Positions 56,527 to 64,000 of a stretch of 64,000 nt of DNA are shown here, piece by piece. Within the stretch, counting starts at the first letter, position 1. Each line of letters opens with the position of its first letter. This DNA comes from Nocardia terpenica (lineage in GTDB: Bacteria; Actinomycetota; Actinomycetes; Mycobacteriales; Mycobacteriaceae): positions 992,001-1,056,000 of the forward strand of contig NZ_JABMCZ010000001.1 in NCBI RefSeq assembly GCF_013186535.1, written 5' to 3'. A program made the position numbers and the translations under genes. The notes below the pieces were generated by a model, which was given only the letters and a program-made list of their open reading frames with translations, was not told where the DNA came from and ran no database searches.

Positions 56527-56600
56527 CGGGGTGTAGCGCAGCTTGGTAGCGCATCCGCTTTGGGAGCGGAGGGTCGCAGGTTCAAATCCTGTCACCCCGA
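56527..56600 (+). tRNA. tRNA-Pro(UGG)
   Basis: 74 nt without encoded CCA. Acceptor CGGGGTG/CACCCCG, D-arm with GCGC/GCGC, anticodon stem TCCGC/GCGGA with loop TTTGGGA (anticodon TGG), and T-arm GCAGG-TTCAAAT-CCTGT. All arms are standard. It follows the tRNA-Gly fragment by 21 bp, suggesting an original tRNA-Gly/tRNA-Pro pair. First intact host gene to the right of the prophage. Confidence 0.95.
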
Positions 56601-56688
56601 CAAGGCTGGAAATCGAAGACGCCCACCGTGTTTCGTGGTGACATCGCGCGCCCGTCGCCGCGCGTGCGGCAGACTACTCGGGGTGACC

Positions 56689-57162
56689 ATGAAATTCAGC
56701 GCGGGTGTTCTGCTGTTCCGGCGGCGCGGGGAGGCGGAGGTGCTACTCGGCCACATGGGCGGGCCGCTGTGGGCGCGCAAGGACGCGGGGGCGTGGTCCA
56801 TACCCAAGGGCGAGTTCGAACCCGACACCGAACAGCCGCGCGATGCCGCACGGCGGGAGTTCGCCGAGGAACTCGGACTGCCGGTGCCGGACGGGGACTG
56901 GATCCCCCTCGGCGAGGTGCGTTACGGGAGCGGCAGCGGCCGCAAACAGGTCACGGTCTGGGCGGTCGAGGCCGACCTGGATCCCGGCCGGATGATTCCG
57001 GGAACCTTCGAGATGGAATGGCCGCCGCGCTCCGGACGATTCCAGAAGTTCCCCGAGATCGACCGCGCGGCCTGGCTGGACCTCCCGGCCGCCCACGAGA
57101 AGCTGGGCGCCGGACAGCGGCCGTTCCTGGACCGGCTGGCCGCCCACCTCGCGGCGGGGTGA
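56689..57162 (+). CDS. NUDIX hydrolase
   Basis: 157 residues from ATG at 56689; a GTG two codons earlier is possible. The Nudix box is at about 41-63 (GEFEPDTEQPRDAARREFAE ELG) with the REFAEELG core; the first loop is one residue longer than the textbook spacing. PLWARKDAGAWSIPKGE is typical of the actinobacterial group. These enzymes cleave nucleoside diphosphates linked to another group; substrate unknown. Host chromosome. Confidence 0.88.
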   Translation: MKFSAGVLLFRRRGEAEVLLGHMGGPLWARKDAGAWSIPKGEFEPDTEQPRDAARREFAEELGLPVPDGDWIPLGEVRYGSGSGRKQVTVWAVEADLDPGRMIPGTFEMEWPPRSGRFQKFPEIDRAAWLDLPAAHEKLGAGQRPFLDRLAAHLAAG

Positions 57163-57261
57163 TCAGAAGATGCCCAGCGGGTTTACAGCATCTTCACAGG
57201 GTTCGTCCGCCAAGATGGGCGGGGTGAGCATCGGAATTGCGGAGTGCGAGCCGGGGCGTCG

Positions 57262-58749
57262 ATGAACGTCCGCACGGCGGTCGTTCGTCGTGTCTCGGCC
57301 CTCCCGCTGCGGGTGGGACTGGTCGTCGCCATGGTCACGCTGGCGGGCGCGGTGCTGCTGGCCTCCGGTGTCGCGGTCACCTCCGCGCTGTCGCGTTCGC
57401 TCACCGCCCGCATCGACGAGCAGCTGCGCGACTCGGGCTCGGGCTGGGCGAAACCCCGGCCGATGAAGCAGGTCGACACGCCGTCCGGTCCGCGCTGGAT
57501 TCCCGCCGACATGCCCGGTCCGCCGCCGCGCCCGAACTCCTCCAGCGAGCAGCCGCGGCGCTTCTTCGAGCTGCGCAAGTCGCCGACCGGGGAGATCTAC
57601 GTCGAGCACCCCGGCAACGGCGGCTCCGGCCCCGACATCGCCGCGCTGCCCACGCACGGCATCGCCACGGTCCCCGCCGCCGACGGCTCGTCGGCCAGGT
57701 GGCGCGTGCTGACGGTCACCAATCAGTACGGGTCCTCCACGATCGGCTTGGCGCTCAACGACAATCGCGAGACGGTGTCGCGGCTGATCCTGTTCCAGGC
57801 GGGCACCGGCGCGGTCGCGCTGCTGGCGCTCGGCGTCGTCGGGTATTTCGTGGTGCGCCGCAGCCTGCGGCCGCTGCGGCAGGTGGAGGAGACCGCGGCC
57901 GCCATCGCGGGCGGCGACCTGAGCCGCCGCGTCCCGGTCCGCAATGTCGACACCGAGGTCGACCATCTCGCGCAATCGTTGAACGCGATGCTGGCGCAGA
58001 TCCAGCGCGGCGTCATCGTCACCGAGGCGTCGGAGGAGGCGGCCCGGCGCTCGGAGGCGCAGATGCGCCGCTTCGTCGCCGACGCCAGCCACGAACTACG
58101 CACCCCGCTCACCACCATTCGCGGCTTCGCCGAGCTGTATCGCCAAGGGGCGAGCAAGGATCCGGCGCTGGTGCTGGAGCGCATCGAGGTCGAGGCGGAG
58201 CGGATGGGCCTGCTGGTGGAGGACCTGCTCATGCTGGCGCGGATGGACGCGCAGCGCCCGCTGGCCCAGGAACCGGTGGACCTGCTGGCGCTGGCCGGTG
58301 ACGCCGTGCACAGCGCCCAGGCGGTCGACGCCCACCACGACGCGCCGAATCATCCGGTGGCGCTGGAGGTTCGCGACGGCGACGGGACGCTCGAGGTGCT
58401 CGGCGATGCCGCGCGGCTGCGGCAGGTGCTGGCGAATCTGCTCGGCAACGCCCTCGCGCACACCCCGCCGGGCACGCCGGTCACCGTGCGGCTCACCCCG
58501 GCCGTCGACGAGGTGCGCATCGACGTGATCGATCGGGGCCCGGGACTGTCGGCCGATGCCGCGGCCCGGGTGTTCGAGCGGTTCTACCGCGCCGATGCCT
58601 CGCGGACCCGGGCGAGCGGCGGGTCGGGACTGGGCTTGTCGATCGTGCAGGCGCTGGTGCGGGCGCACGGTGGGCAGGTGCGCGTGGACAGCACGCCGGG
58701 GGAGGGGGCCACCTTCATCGTGGTGCTGCCGCGCAAGCCGCGCGCGTAG
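57262..58749 (+). CDS. Sensor histidine kinase, no adjacent response regulator
   Basis: 495 residues from ATG at 57262. Membrane span at about 18-45, Pro-rich extracytoplasmic part, second span at about 176-198, HAMP segment, then H277 in DASHELRTPLTTIRGFAELY, and an ATPase domain with N-box (LANLLGNALAHTPPG) and GSGLGLSIVQALV. A TcrY/TrcS-type kinase of actinobacteria. Such kinases usually follow a response regulator gene, but here a NUDIX gene and tRNA come before it. The glycosylation genes downstream may be in the same unit. Confidence 0.92.
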   Translation: MNVRTAVVRRVSALPLRVGLVVAMVTLAGAVLLASGVAVTSALSRSLTARIDEQLRDSGSGWAKPRPMKQVDTPSGPRWIPADMPGPPPRPNSSSEQPRRFFELRKSPTGEIYVEHPGNGGSGPDIAALPTHGIATVPAADGSSARWRVLTVTNQYGSSTIGLALNDNRETVSRLILFQAGTGAVALLALGVVGYFVVRRSLRPLRQVEETAAAIAGGDLSRRVPVRNVDTEVDHLAQSLNAMLAQIQRGVIVTEASEEAARRSEAQMRRFVADASHELRTPLTTIRGFAELYRQGASKDPALVLERIEVEAERMGLLVEDLLMLARMDAQRPLAQEPVDLLALAGDAVHSAQAVDAHHDAPNHPVALEVRDGDGTLEVLGDAARLRQVLANLLGNALAHTPPGTPVTVRLTPAVDEVRIDVIDRGPGLSADAAARVFERFYRADASRTRASGGSGLGLSIVQALVRAHGGQVRVDSTPGEGATFIVVLPRKPRA

Positions 58750-58812
58750 CTCCCAGCCATCTCCCAGCGCCGATCCAGTGCGCACGCAGTCGGGCCGACG
58801 AATCTCGATGAC

Positions 58813-60066
58813 ATGACCGAGATTTCGACCGATACGCCGGTACTGGATGTCGTGATCCCCGTGTACAACGAGGAGCGTGATCTCGGCGTCTGTGTGCGTC
58901 GACTGCACGCCTTCCTGGGCGACGGCTTTCCGTTCCCGGCCCGGATCACCATTGCCGACAATGCCTCCACCGATGCGACCCTGGCGGTCGCGCACTATCT
59001 CGCCGCCGAGCTGGATGGGGTGCGGGTGGTGCATCTGGACCGCAAGGGGCGCGGACGCGCGCTGCGCGCGGTGTGGGAGACCTCCGATGCGCAGGTCGTG
59101 GCGTATATGGATGTGGATCTGTCCACCGACCTGAATGCCCTGCTGCCGCTGGTCGCGCCGTTGGTGTCGGGGCATTCGGATCTGGCGATCGGTACCCGGC
59201 TGGCCAAGTCGTCGCGGGTGGTGCGCGGGCCCAAGCGGGAGTTCATTTCCCGCTGCTACAACCTGATCCTGAGGGCCTCGTTGCAGGCTCGGTTCTCGGA
59301 TGCGCAGTGTGGTTTCAAGGCCATGCGCACCGATGTCGCCCAGCAGGTGTTGCCGTTGGTCGAGGATGGGGAGTGGTTCTTCGATACCGAGTTGCTGGTG
59401 ATCGCCGAGCGTGCCGGGTTGCGGATTCACGAGGTGCCGGTGGACTGGATCGATGATCCGGACTCGCGCGTGGATATCGTCGATACCGCCCGCAAGGACC
59501 TGCTCGGCGTCTGGCGGGTGAGCAAGGGGCTGGCCCGCGGCACCCTCCCGGTGGATCAGTTGCGGGCCGCGATCGGGCGCGAACCGCTGGTGGACGGCGT
59601 GCCGCTGGGCATGGTCGGCCAGTTGGTGCGGTTCGGCATCATCGGCGTGGTCTCCACCCTCGCGTACATGCTGCTGTATCTACTGTTGCAGCCGATCGCC
59701 GGACCGCAGGCGGCGAACTTCCTGTCGCTGCTGATCACGGCCGTCGGCAATACCGCCGCGAACCGGGCCTTCACCTTCGGCGTGCGCGGCTCGACCAAGG
59801 TGGTGTCGCATCAGATCCAGGGCCTGCTGATCTTCGGACTGTCCTGGCTGCTGACCGGCGGCTCGCTGTTCGCCCTGCACCACTGGGCGTCGCACGCCCC
59901 GGTCCACCTGGAACTGCTGGTGCTGGTCGGCGCGAACCTCATCGCCACCCTGACCCGCTTCGTGGGCCTGCGCTGGGTGTTCCGCAATGCGGTCCCGGCC
60001 GCGGCGCTGCGCAGCGAGGCGGCGGCCGAGGGCCTGCATGCCGAGCAGGTTCCCGTGCGGTCATGA
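58813..60066 (+). CDS. GT2 glycosyltransferase with GtrA membrane domain
   Basis: 417 residues. GT-A domain at 1-240: VVIPVYNEE at the start, metal-binding D100-x-D102 in AYMDVDLSTD, and GFKAMRTDVA. From about 268 a GtrA-type domain with four membrane spans (LVRFGIIGVVSTLAYMLLYL and others). The fusion transfers a sugar to polyprenyl phosphate and moves it across the membrane. Works with the GT39 protein encoded next, which would use the lipid-linked sugar outside. Confidence 0.9.
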   Translation: MTEISTDTPVLDVVIPVYNEERDLGVCVRRLHAFLGDGFPFPARITIADNASTDATLAVAHYLAAELDGVRVVHLDRKGRGRALRAVWETSDAQVVAYMDVDLSTDLNALLPLVAPLVSGHSDLAIGTRLAKSSRVVRGPKREFISRCYNLILRASLQARFSDAQCGFKAMRTDVAQQVLPLVEDGEWFFDTELLVIAERAGLRIHEVPVDWIDDPDSRVDIVDTARKDLLGVWRVSKGLARGTLPVDQLRAAIGREPLVDGVPLGMVGQLVRFGIIGVVSTLAYMLLYLLLQPIAGPQAANFLSLLITAVGNTAANRAFTFGVRGSTKVVSHQIQGLLIFGLSWLLTGGSLFALHHWASHAPVHLELLVLVGANLIATLTRFVGLRWVFRNAVPAAALRSEAAAEGLHAEQVPVRS

Positions 60067-60130
60067 TCGTCCCGAGGCTATCCCAGCGATCTCCCAGCTT
60101 TGTCCCAGGGAGGAAACGGAGAAAACCCGC

Positions 60131-62089
60131 ATGCTGTCTGTCGTGACGGAAACTGCGAGTGTGCCGGTGCGCCCGGCTCGGGACGGCGATCGAACCCGGC
60201 GATGGGAGTATCCGGCCCTGGCGGCCCTGCTGATCGGCACGGCGATCGCCTATCTGTGGAACCTGAGCGTCAACGGGTGGGCCAATTCGTTCTACGCCGC
60301 CGCGGTGCAGTCGGGGGCGCGGTCGTGGAAGGCGTTCTTCTTCGGCTCCTCCGACTGGGGGAACTCGATCACCGTCGACAAGACCCCGGCGTCGCTGTGG
60401 CCGATGGAGATCTCGGCGCGGGTGTTCGGCATGCATTCGTGGAGCATGCTGCTGCCGCAGGCGCTGCTGGCCGTCGCGTCGGTGGCGCTGGTGTGGATCA
60501 CGCTGCGCCGCACGGTCGGAGCCACCGCCGGGCTGCTCGGCGGCTTGGCGCTGGCCGTGACTCCCGTTGCGGCGCTGATGTTCCGGTTCAACAATCCCGA
60601 CGCGCTGCTGGTGTTCTTGATGCTCGCGGCCGTGTGGGCGATGACCCGCGCCCTCGAGGACGGGCGCTGGCGCTGGCTGGTGGCGTGCGGCGCGCTCGTC
60701 GGATTCGGTTTCCTGGCAAAGCAGTTGCAGGTGCTGCTGGTGGTGCCCGCGCTGGCGCTGACCTACCTGATCGCCGGTCCGCCGAAGCTGGGTACCCGGC
60801 TGCTGCAACTGCTGGCGGCCGGCGGCGCGCTGATCGCCGGGGCCGGGTGGTGGGTGCTGATCGCCCAGCTGTGGCCCGCCGACTCGCGGCCGTATTTCGG
60901 TGGCTCCAAGGACAATTCGATCCTCCAGCTGACCTTCGGCTACAACGGGCTGCAGCGGCTGGGCGTGGGCGAGGGCGGCGGCGGATTCCCCGGCCCGCCC
61001 GGCGGCGGCGATCCGGCTCAGCACCAGCGCTTCCCGTTCTTCGGCTCCTCGCCCGGACTGCCCCGCCTGTTCAGCGAGACGGTGGGCGGCCAGATCGCCT
61101 GGCTCATCCCGGCCGCGCTGGTACTGCTGGTGGCGGCACTCGTTCTGCGCGGCAGGGCCGCCCGCACCGATCCGCAGCGCGCGGCACTGCTGCTGTGGGG
61201 CGGCTGGGGAGTGGTGACCGGGCTGGTATTCACCTTCATGCGCGGGATCTTCCACCAGTACTACACGGTCGCCCTGGCCCCCGCGGTCGCCGGGACCGTC
61301 GGCCTCGGCGCGGTCCTGCTGTGGCGCGACCGCGACCGGTGGTGGGTGCGGACGGCACTCGCCCTGACCCTCGCGCTCACCACCGTGACCGCGGTGGTCT
61401 TGCTCTCGCGCACACCGGAATTCGTGCCGTGGCTGCGCTGGGCGGTGGCCGTCCCCGGCGCGCTGGCGACGCTGGCGCTGCTGTTCCCCCGCCCCCGCCG
61501 TCTGGCGGCGATCGCGGCCACCGCCGCGATCGTCACCGCCGCGGCGGGCCCGGTCGCCTACTCGATGAAGACCATCGCCACCGCCCACGAGGGCGGCATC
61601 GTCATCGCCGGTCCGCGCACCGACATGAGCTTCGCCTTCCGCGGTGGCATGCCCTTCCCCGGCGCACACGCACCGGGCGGCAAGGCAATCCCCGCCGCTG
61701 ATCCCGCGATGGGTGGCCCCGGCCAATTCCGCACTCCCGGTAAGGATGTGCTGGCGCTGCTGGCCCAGGACGGCAATTCCTACACCTGGGCGGCGGCCAC
61801 GGTGAGCTCCATGGGAGCCGCGGACTACCAACTGGCACTGAACCTCCCGATCATGCCGGTCGGCGGCTTCAGCGGCGGCGACCCCGCCCCCACCCTGGAC
61901 CGGTTCCAGAAGTACGTGGCAGACCACCGGATCCACTACTTCATCGGCAGCCGCTTCGGTGGCGGCGGCGGGCCGGGCCGCACCAATTCCGTCGCCTCCC
62001 AGATCAATCGCTGGGTGACCGACACCTTCACCCCCACCACCGTCGACGGCGTCACCGTCTACGACCTGACCGCGCCCAAGGCCCGGTAA
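60131..62089 (+). CDS. GT39/ArnT-like membrane glycosyltransferase
   Basis: 652 residues from ATG at 60131. Begins with a cytoplasmic segment, then about 10-12 membrane spans. The first loop after span one contains NGWANSFYAAAVQSGARSWK and SITVDKTPASLWP, the acidic catalytic-type loop of PMT/ArnT enzymes; FNNPDALLVFLML is also typical. A large extracytoplasmic C-terminus (from about 500) ends in VYDLTAPKAR. Adds a sugar to a surface acceptor, probably a glycan or lipid. Confidence 0.87.
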   Translation: MLSVVTETASVPVRPARDGDRTRRWEYPALAALLIGTAIAYLWNLSVNGWANSFYAAAVQSGARSWKAFFFGSSDWGNSITVDKTPASLWPMEISARVFGMHSWSMLLPQALLAVASVALVWITLRRTVGATAGLLGGLALAVTPVAALMFRFNNPDALLVFLMLAAVWAMTRALEDGRWRWLVACGALVGFGFLAKQLQVLLVVPALALTYLIAGPPKLGTRLLQLLAAGGALIAGAGWWVLIAQLWPADSRPYFGGSKDNSILQLTFGYNGLQRLGVGEGGGGFPGPPGGGDPAQHQRFPFFGSSPGLPRLFSETVGGQIAWLIPAALVLLVAALVLRGRAARTDPQRAALLLWGGWGVVTGLVFTFMRGIFHQYYTVALAPAVAGTVGLGAVLLWRDRDRWWVRTALALTLALTTVTAVVLLSRTPEFVPWLRWAVAVPGALATLALLFPRPRRLAAIAATAAIVTAAAGPVAYSMKTIATAHEGGIVIAGPRTDMSFAFRGGMPFPGAHAPGGKAIPAADPAMGGPGQFRTPGKDVLALLAQDGNSYTWAAATVSSMGAADYQLALNLPIMPVGGFSGGDPAPTLDRFQKYVADHRIHYFIGSRFGGGGGPGRTNSVASQINRWVTDTFTPTTVDGVTVYDLTAPKAR

Positions 62090-62102
62090 CCGGTAGCACC
62101 GC

Positions 62103-64000
62103 CTACAGGCGCGGGTCGACCGGTTCGGATTCCAGTGCCAGGACGGCGAATACGGCCTCGTGGACTCGCCACAGGGGGTCGCCGGAGACGAAGCGGTCCA
62201 GGGACTCCAGGCCGAGGGCGTATTCGCGCAGGGCCAGGGCGCGTTTGCGGCCCAGGCCGCGCGAGCGGAGGCGGGACAGGTTGGCGGGGTGGCGGTATTC
62301 CGGGCCGTAGATGATCCGGAGATATTCGGGGCCACGGCATTTCATGCCCGGCTGTATCGGTCGGCCCGGTGCGGTGGGGGAGAACGCCAGCGAGTCGGCC
62401 GGTTTGACCACCATGCCCTCGCCTCCGGCGGCGGTCAGCTCGGTCCACCAGGCGGTGGCGGCGGATTCGTCCTCAGGGACGGTGAGATCGACGAACACCC
62501 GCCGGGTCGGGGCGAACAGGTCCGGGTCGGCGGCCACCAGGGTATCGAGCTGGCGCAGATGCCAATCGTGGTCGCGGATGGCGTGATTCGCGCCCTCGGC
62601 GGCCAGGATCTGGAACGGCGCCAGGCGCACGCCGTCCAGGCCGTCCACCGGCCAGCAGTAGCGGCCGTAGGCGGCGGTGAAGGCGTCCGCGTCGACGCGG
62701 CGAACGCCGGTGCGGTCGGCCAGTTCGCCTACGTCCAAACCTCTTTCGGCCGCCGCGGCCAGCACGTCGGTCGCCGCGCCCAGGGCGGCCCGCGCCGCCG
62801 CGCCGACCGCGGCGTACTGCTCGCGCAGCAGCCCCATCGCCTTGGCCGACCACGGCAGCAGCTCGGCGTCCAGCGCCAGCCAGGACGTGTCCAGGGCGTC
62901 GAACAGCCCGGCCCGCTCGGCGGCCGCGCGCACCCGCGCCAGCACCGCCTCGGTCCGCGCGGGGTCGTCGAAGAACGGGCGGCCGGTGCGGGTGTAGAGC
63001 GCCCCGGTGCCGCCGTCCGCGACGGCGAACCGGTCCCGCGCCGCCTGCGCCGACCGCGCCACCACCGCGACCGCGCGCGAACCCATATGCTTCTCCTCGC
63101 ACACCACCGACGTCACGCCCTCGGCGCGGTAGTAGCCGAAGACCTGCGCGGGATGCTCCAGCAGATCCCCGGAATCGGCTGTGGCACAGGGCGACATCGT
63201 CGGCGGCAGATAGATCAGCCAGCGCGGGTCGACCGCGAACCGGCTCATCACCTCCAGCGCGGCGCTCGCATTCTCCTCCTGCACGCTCACCCGGCCCAGG
63301 TGCCGGGTCGCCACCACGCGGCGGCCGATCACATCGTCGAGATCGAGCACGCCCGGATCCCGGCGCACCACCGCCCCGGTCGGCGCGGGCGTGTCCAGCG
63401 GGCGCGCGGGCTCGTACCAGACCTGCTGCGCCGGAACGGAAACCGGCTCCCGCTCCGGGTAGCGCAGCGCCGTCAGGCGGCCGCCGAACACCGCCCCGGT
63501 GTCCAGGCACAGCGTGTTGTTCACCCAGCGCAGCTCCGTGATCGGGGTGTGCCCGTACAGCACGGTGGCCCGGCCGCGATAGTCCTCGGCCCACGGGTAG
63601 CGCACCGGCAGGCCGTATTCGTCGGTCTCCCCGGTGGTTTCGCCGTACATGGCGAACGAGCGCACCCGCCCGGAGGCGCGGCCGTGATACTCCTGCTTCA
63701 GCCCGGCGTGCGCGACCACCAGCGCGCCGCCGTCGAGGACGTAGTGGCTCACCAGGCCGCGGCAGAACTCGTGCGCCGCCTTGCGGAACTCCTCGCCCTC
63801 GGCCTCCAGCTGCGCCAGCGATTCCGCCAGCCCGTGCGCGACGCGGGCCCGCTTGCCGTCCAGCGCCCGCACCAGCTTGTGTTCGTGATTTCCGGTGACG
63901 CACAACGCGTGTCCGGCCGCCACCATGCCCATCACCAGGCGCAGCACGCCCGGGGTGTCGGGGCCGCGGTCGACCAGATCGCCGACGAAGATCGCCGTGC
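62103..64000 (-). CDS. pnkp: Bacterial Pnkp RNA-repair enzyme, N-terminus outside window
   Basis: The frame is open to position 64000. The visible start reads FVGDLVDRGPDTPG and GNHEHKL, the metal-binding motifs of a calcineurin-type phosphatase. Then AHAGLKQEYHG, GHTPITELRW, and a C-terminal nucleotidyltransferase-like half with EEKHMGSRAVAV (lysine site) and GEGMVVKP. The kinase domain is missing only because of the window edge. Pnkp heals and seals cleaved tRNA together with Hen1, which is usually the neighbouring gene. Host chromosome. Confidence 0.9.
   Translation of the reverse strand, partial: TAIFVGDLVDRGPDTPGVLRLVMGMVAAGHALCVTGNHEHKLVRALDGKRARVAHGLAESLAQLEAEGEEFRKAAHEFCRGLVSHYVLDGGALVVAHAGLKQEYHGRASGRVRSFAMYGETTGETDEYGLPVRYPWAEDYRGRATVLYGHTPITELRWVNNTLCLDTGAVFGGRLTALRYPEREPVSVPAQQVWYEPARPLDTPAPTGAVVRRDPGVLDLDDVIGRRVVATRHLGRVSVQEENASAALEVMSRFAVDPRWLIYLPPTMSPCATADSGDLLEHPAQVFGYYRAEGVTSVVCEEKHMGSRAVAVVARSAQAARDRFAVADGGTGALYTRTGRPFFDDPARTEAVLARVRAAAERAGLFDALDTSWLALDAELLPWSAKAMGLLREQYAAVGAAARAALGAATDVLAAAAERGLDVGELADRTGVRRVDADAFTAAYGRYCWPVDGLDGVRLAPFQILAAEGANHAIRDHDWHLRQLDTLVAADPDLFAPTRRVFVDLTVPEDESAATAWWTELTAAGGEGMVVKPADSLAFSPTAPGRPIQPGMKCRGPEYLRIIYGPEYRHPANLSRLRSRGLGRKRALALREYALGLESLDRFVSGDPLWRVHEAVFAVLALESEPVDPRL

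Noticed and set aside
59939..62335. Very long reverse-strand open frame (798 codons) across the GT39 gene
   Set aside because: Composition is Arg/Gly/Gln/His-rich with no domain, and the forward frame encodes a complete membrane glycosyltransferase; a high-GC shadow.
1..64000. CRISPR array
   Set aside because: No regularly spaced 25-40 bp direct repeats; the only tandem array is the 12-bp repeat at 49,513-49,584.

Overview
The window is high-GC actinobacterial DNA, most likely Nocardia or a close relative in the Mycobacteriales. The evidence is actinophage-type siphovirus genes, WXG100 proteins, a WhiB-like fragment and a GT2/GtrA plus GT39 membrane glycosylation locus. About 88% of it (position 1 to about 56,505) is one integrated siphovirus prophage whose left end lies outside the window. 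The right end is clear: a tyrosine integrase (55,013-56,257) lies next to a 48-bp 3' fragment of a tRNA-Gly(UCC) gene, which is followed at once by an intact tRNA-Pro(UGG). The phage therefore appears to have integrated inside tRNA-Gly, and the rebuilt full-length tRNA should lie at the unseen left junction.

Positions 1-19,420 hold the late operon, read right to left. Its order is terminase small and large subunits, portal, minor capsid protein, an RMF/CrpP-like microprotein, scaffold, P22-type coat, four head-tail connectors, tail tube, two tail-assembly-chaperone paralogues, tape measure with an NlpC/P60-like domain, distal tail protein, Gp37-like protein, a two-domain endolysin, a small Acb2/Tad1-like protein, holin, a DUF2746-like protein and a truncated minor tail protein. 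Upstream of the terminase (19,421-19,932) are a tRNA-like gene with encoded CCA, a 21-residue hydrophobic ORF and two strong inverted repeats.

Positions 19,933-34,199 look like cargo rather than phage core. The first part is an AT-rich orphan gene and a WXG100/WXG100/polymorphic-toxin/immunity/YbaB set. The second part is an enzyme cluster. A leftward operon encodes a histidine phosphatase, a membrane microprotein, an Asp/Asn beta-hydroxylase-like oxygenase, a nucleotidyltransferase, a LOG-family protein, an orotate-PRTase-like protein and a HAD phosphatase. It faces a rightward pair, a cysteine hydrolase and a complete second alanyl-tRNA synthetase. A large XRE regulator closes the block. 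I do not know a described system with this composition; a nucleotide-like product that attacks AlaRS, with the extra AlaRS as resistance, is one testable reading.

Positions 34,291-53,569 are the early operon, also leftward: zinc/HTH protein, HNH nuclease, a methyltransferase/ParB/PAPS-reductase-like/ParB cassette (possible DNA modification), many small translationally coupled genes, a replication initiator with internal 12-bp repeats, a Sak4-like ATPase with a YqaJ exonuclease, and an excisionase-like HTH. Several intergenic hairpins share the same hexaloop. An NF041680-type insertion sequence (41,441-43,018, 5-bp target duplication) splits a rightward multi-spanning membrane protein gene. 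The immunity region (XRE repressor, ImmA-like protein) runs rightward at 53,824-54,963 and converges on the integrase.

Positions 56,527-64,000 are host chromosome: tRNA-Pro, a NUDIX hydrolase, a sensor kinase with no adjacent response regulator, GT2/GtrA and GT39 glycosyltransferases, and the edge of a bacterial Pnkp RNA-repair gene.
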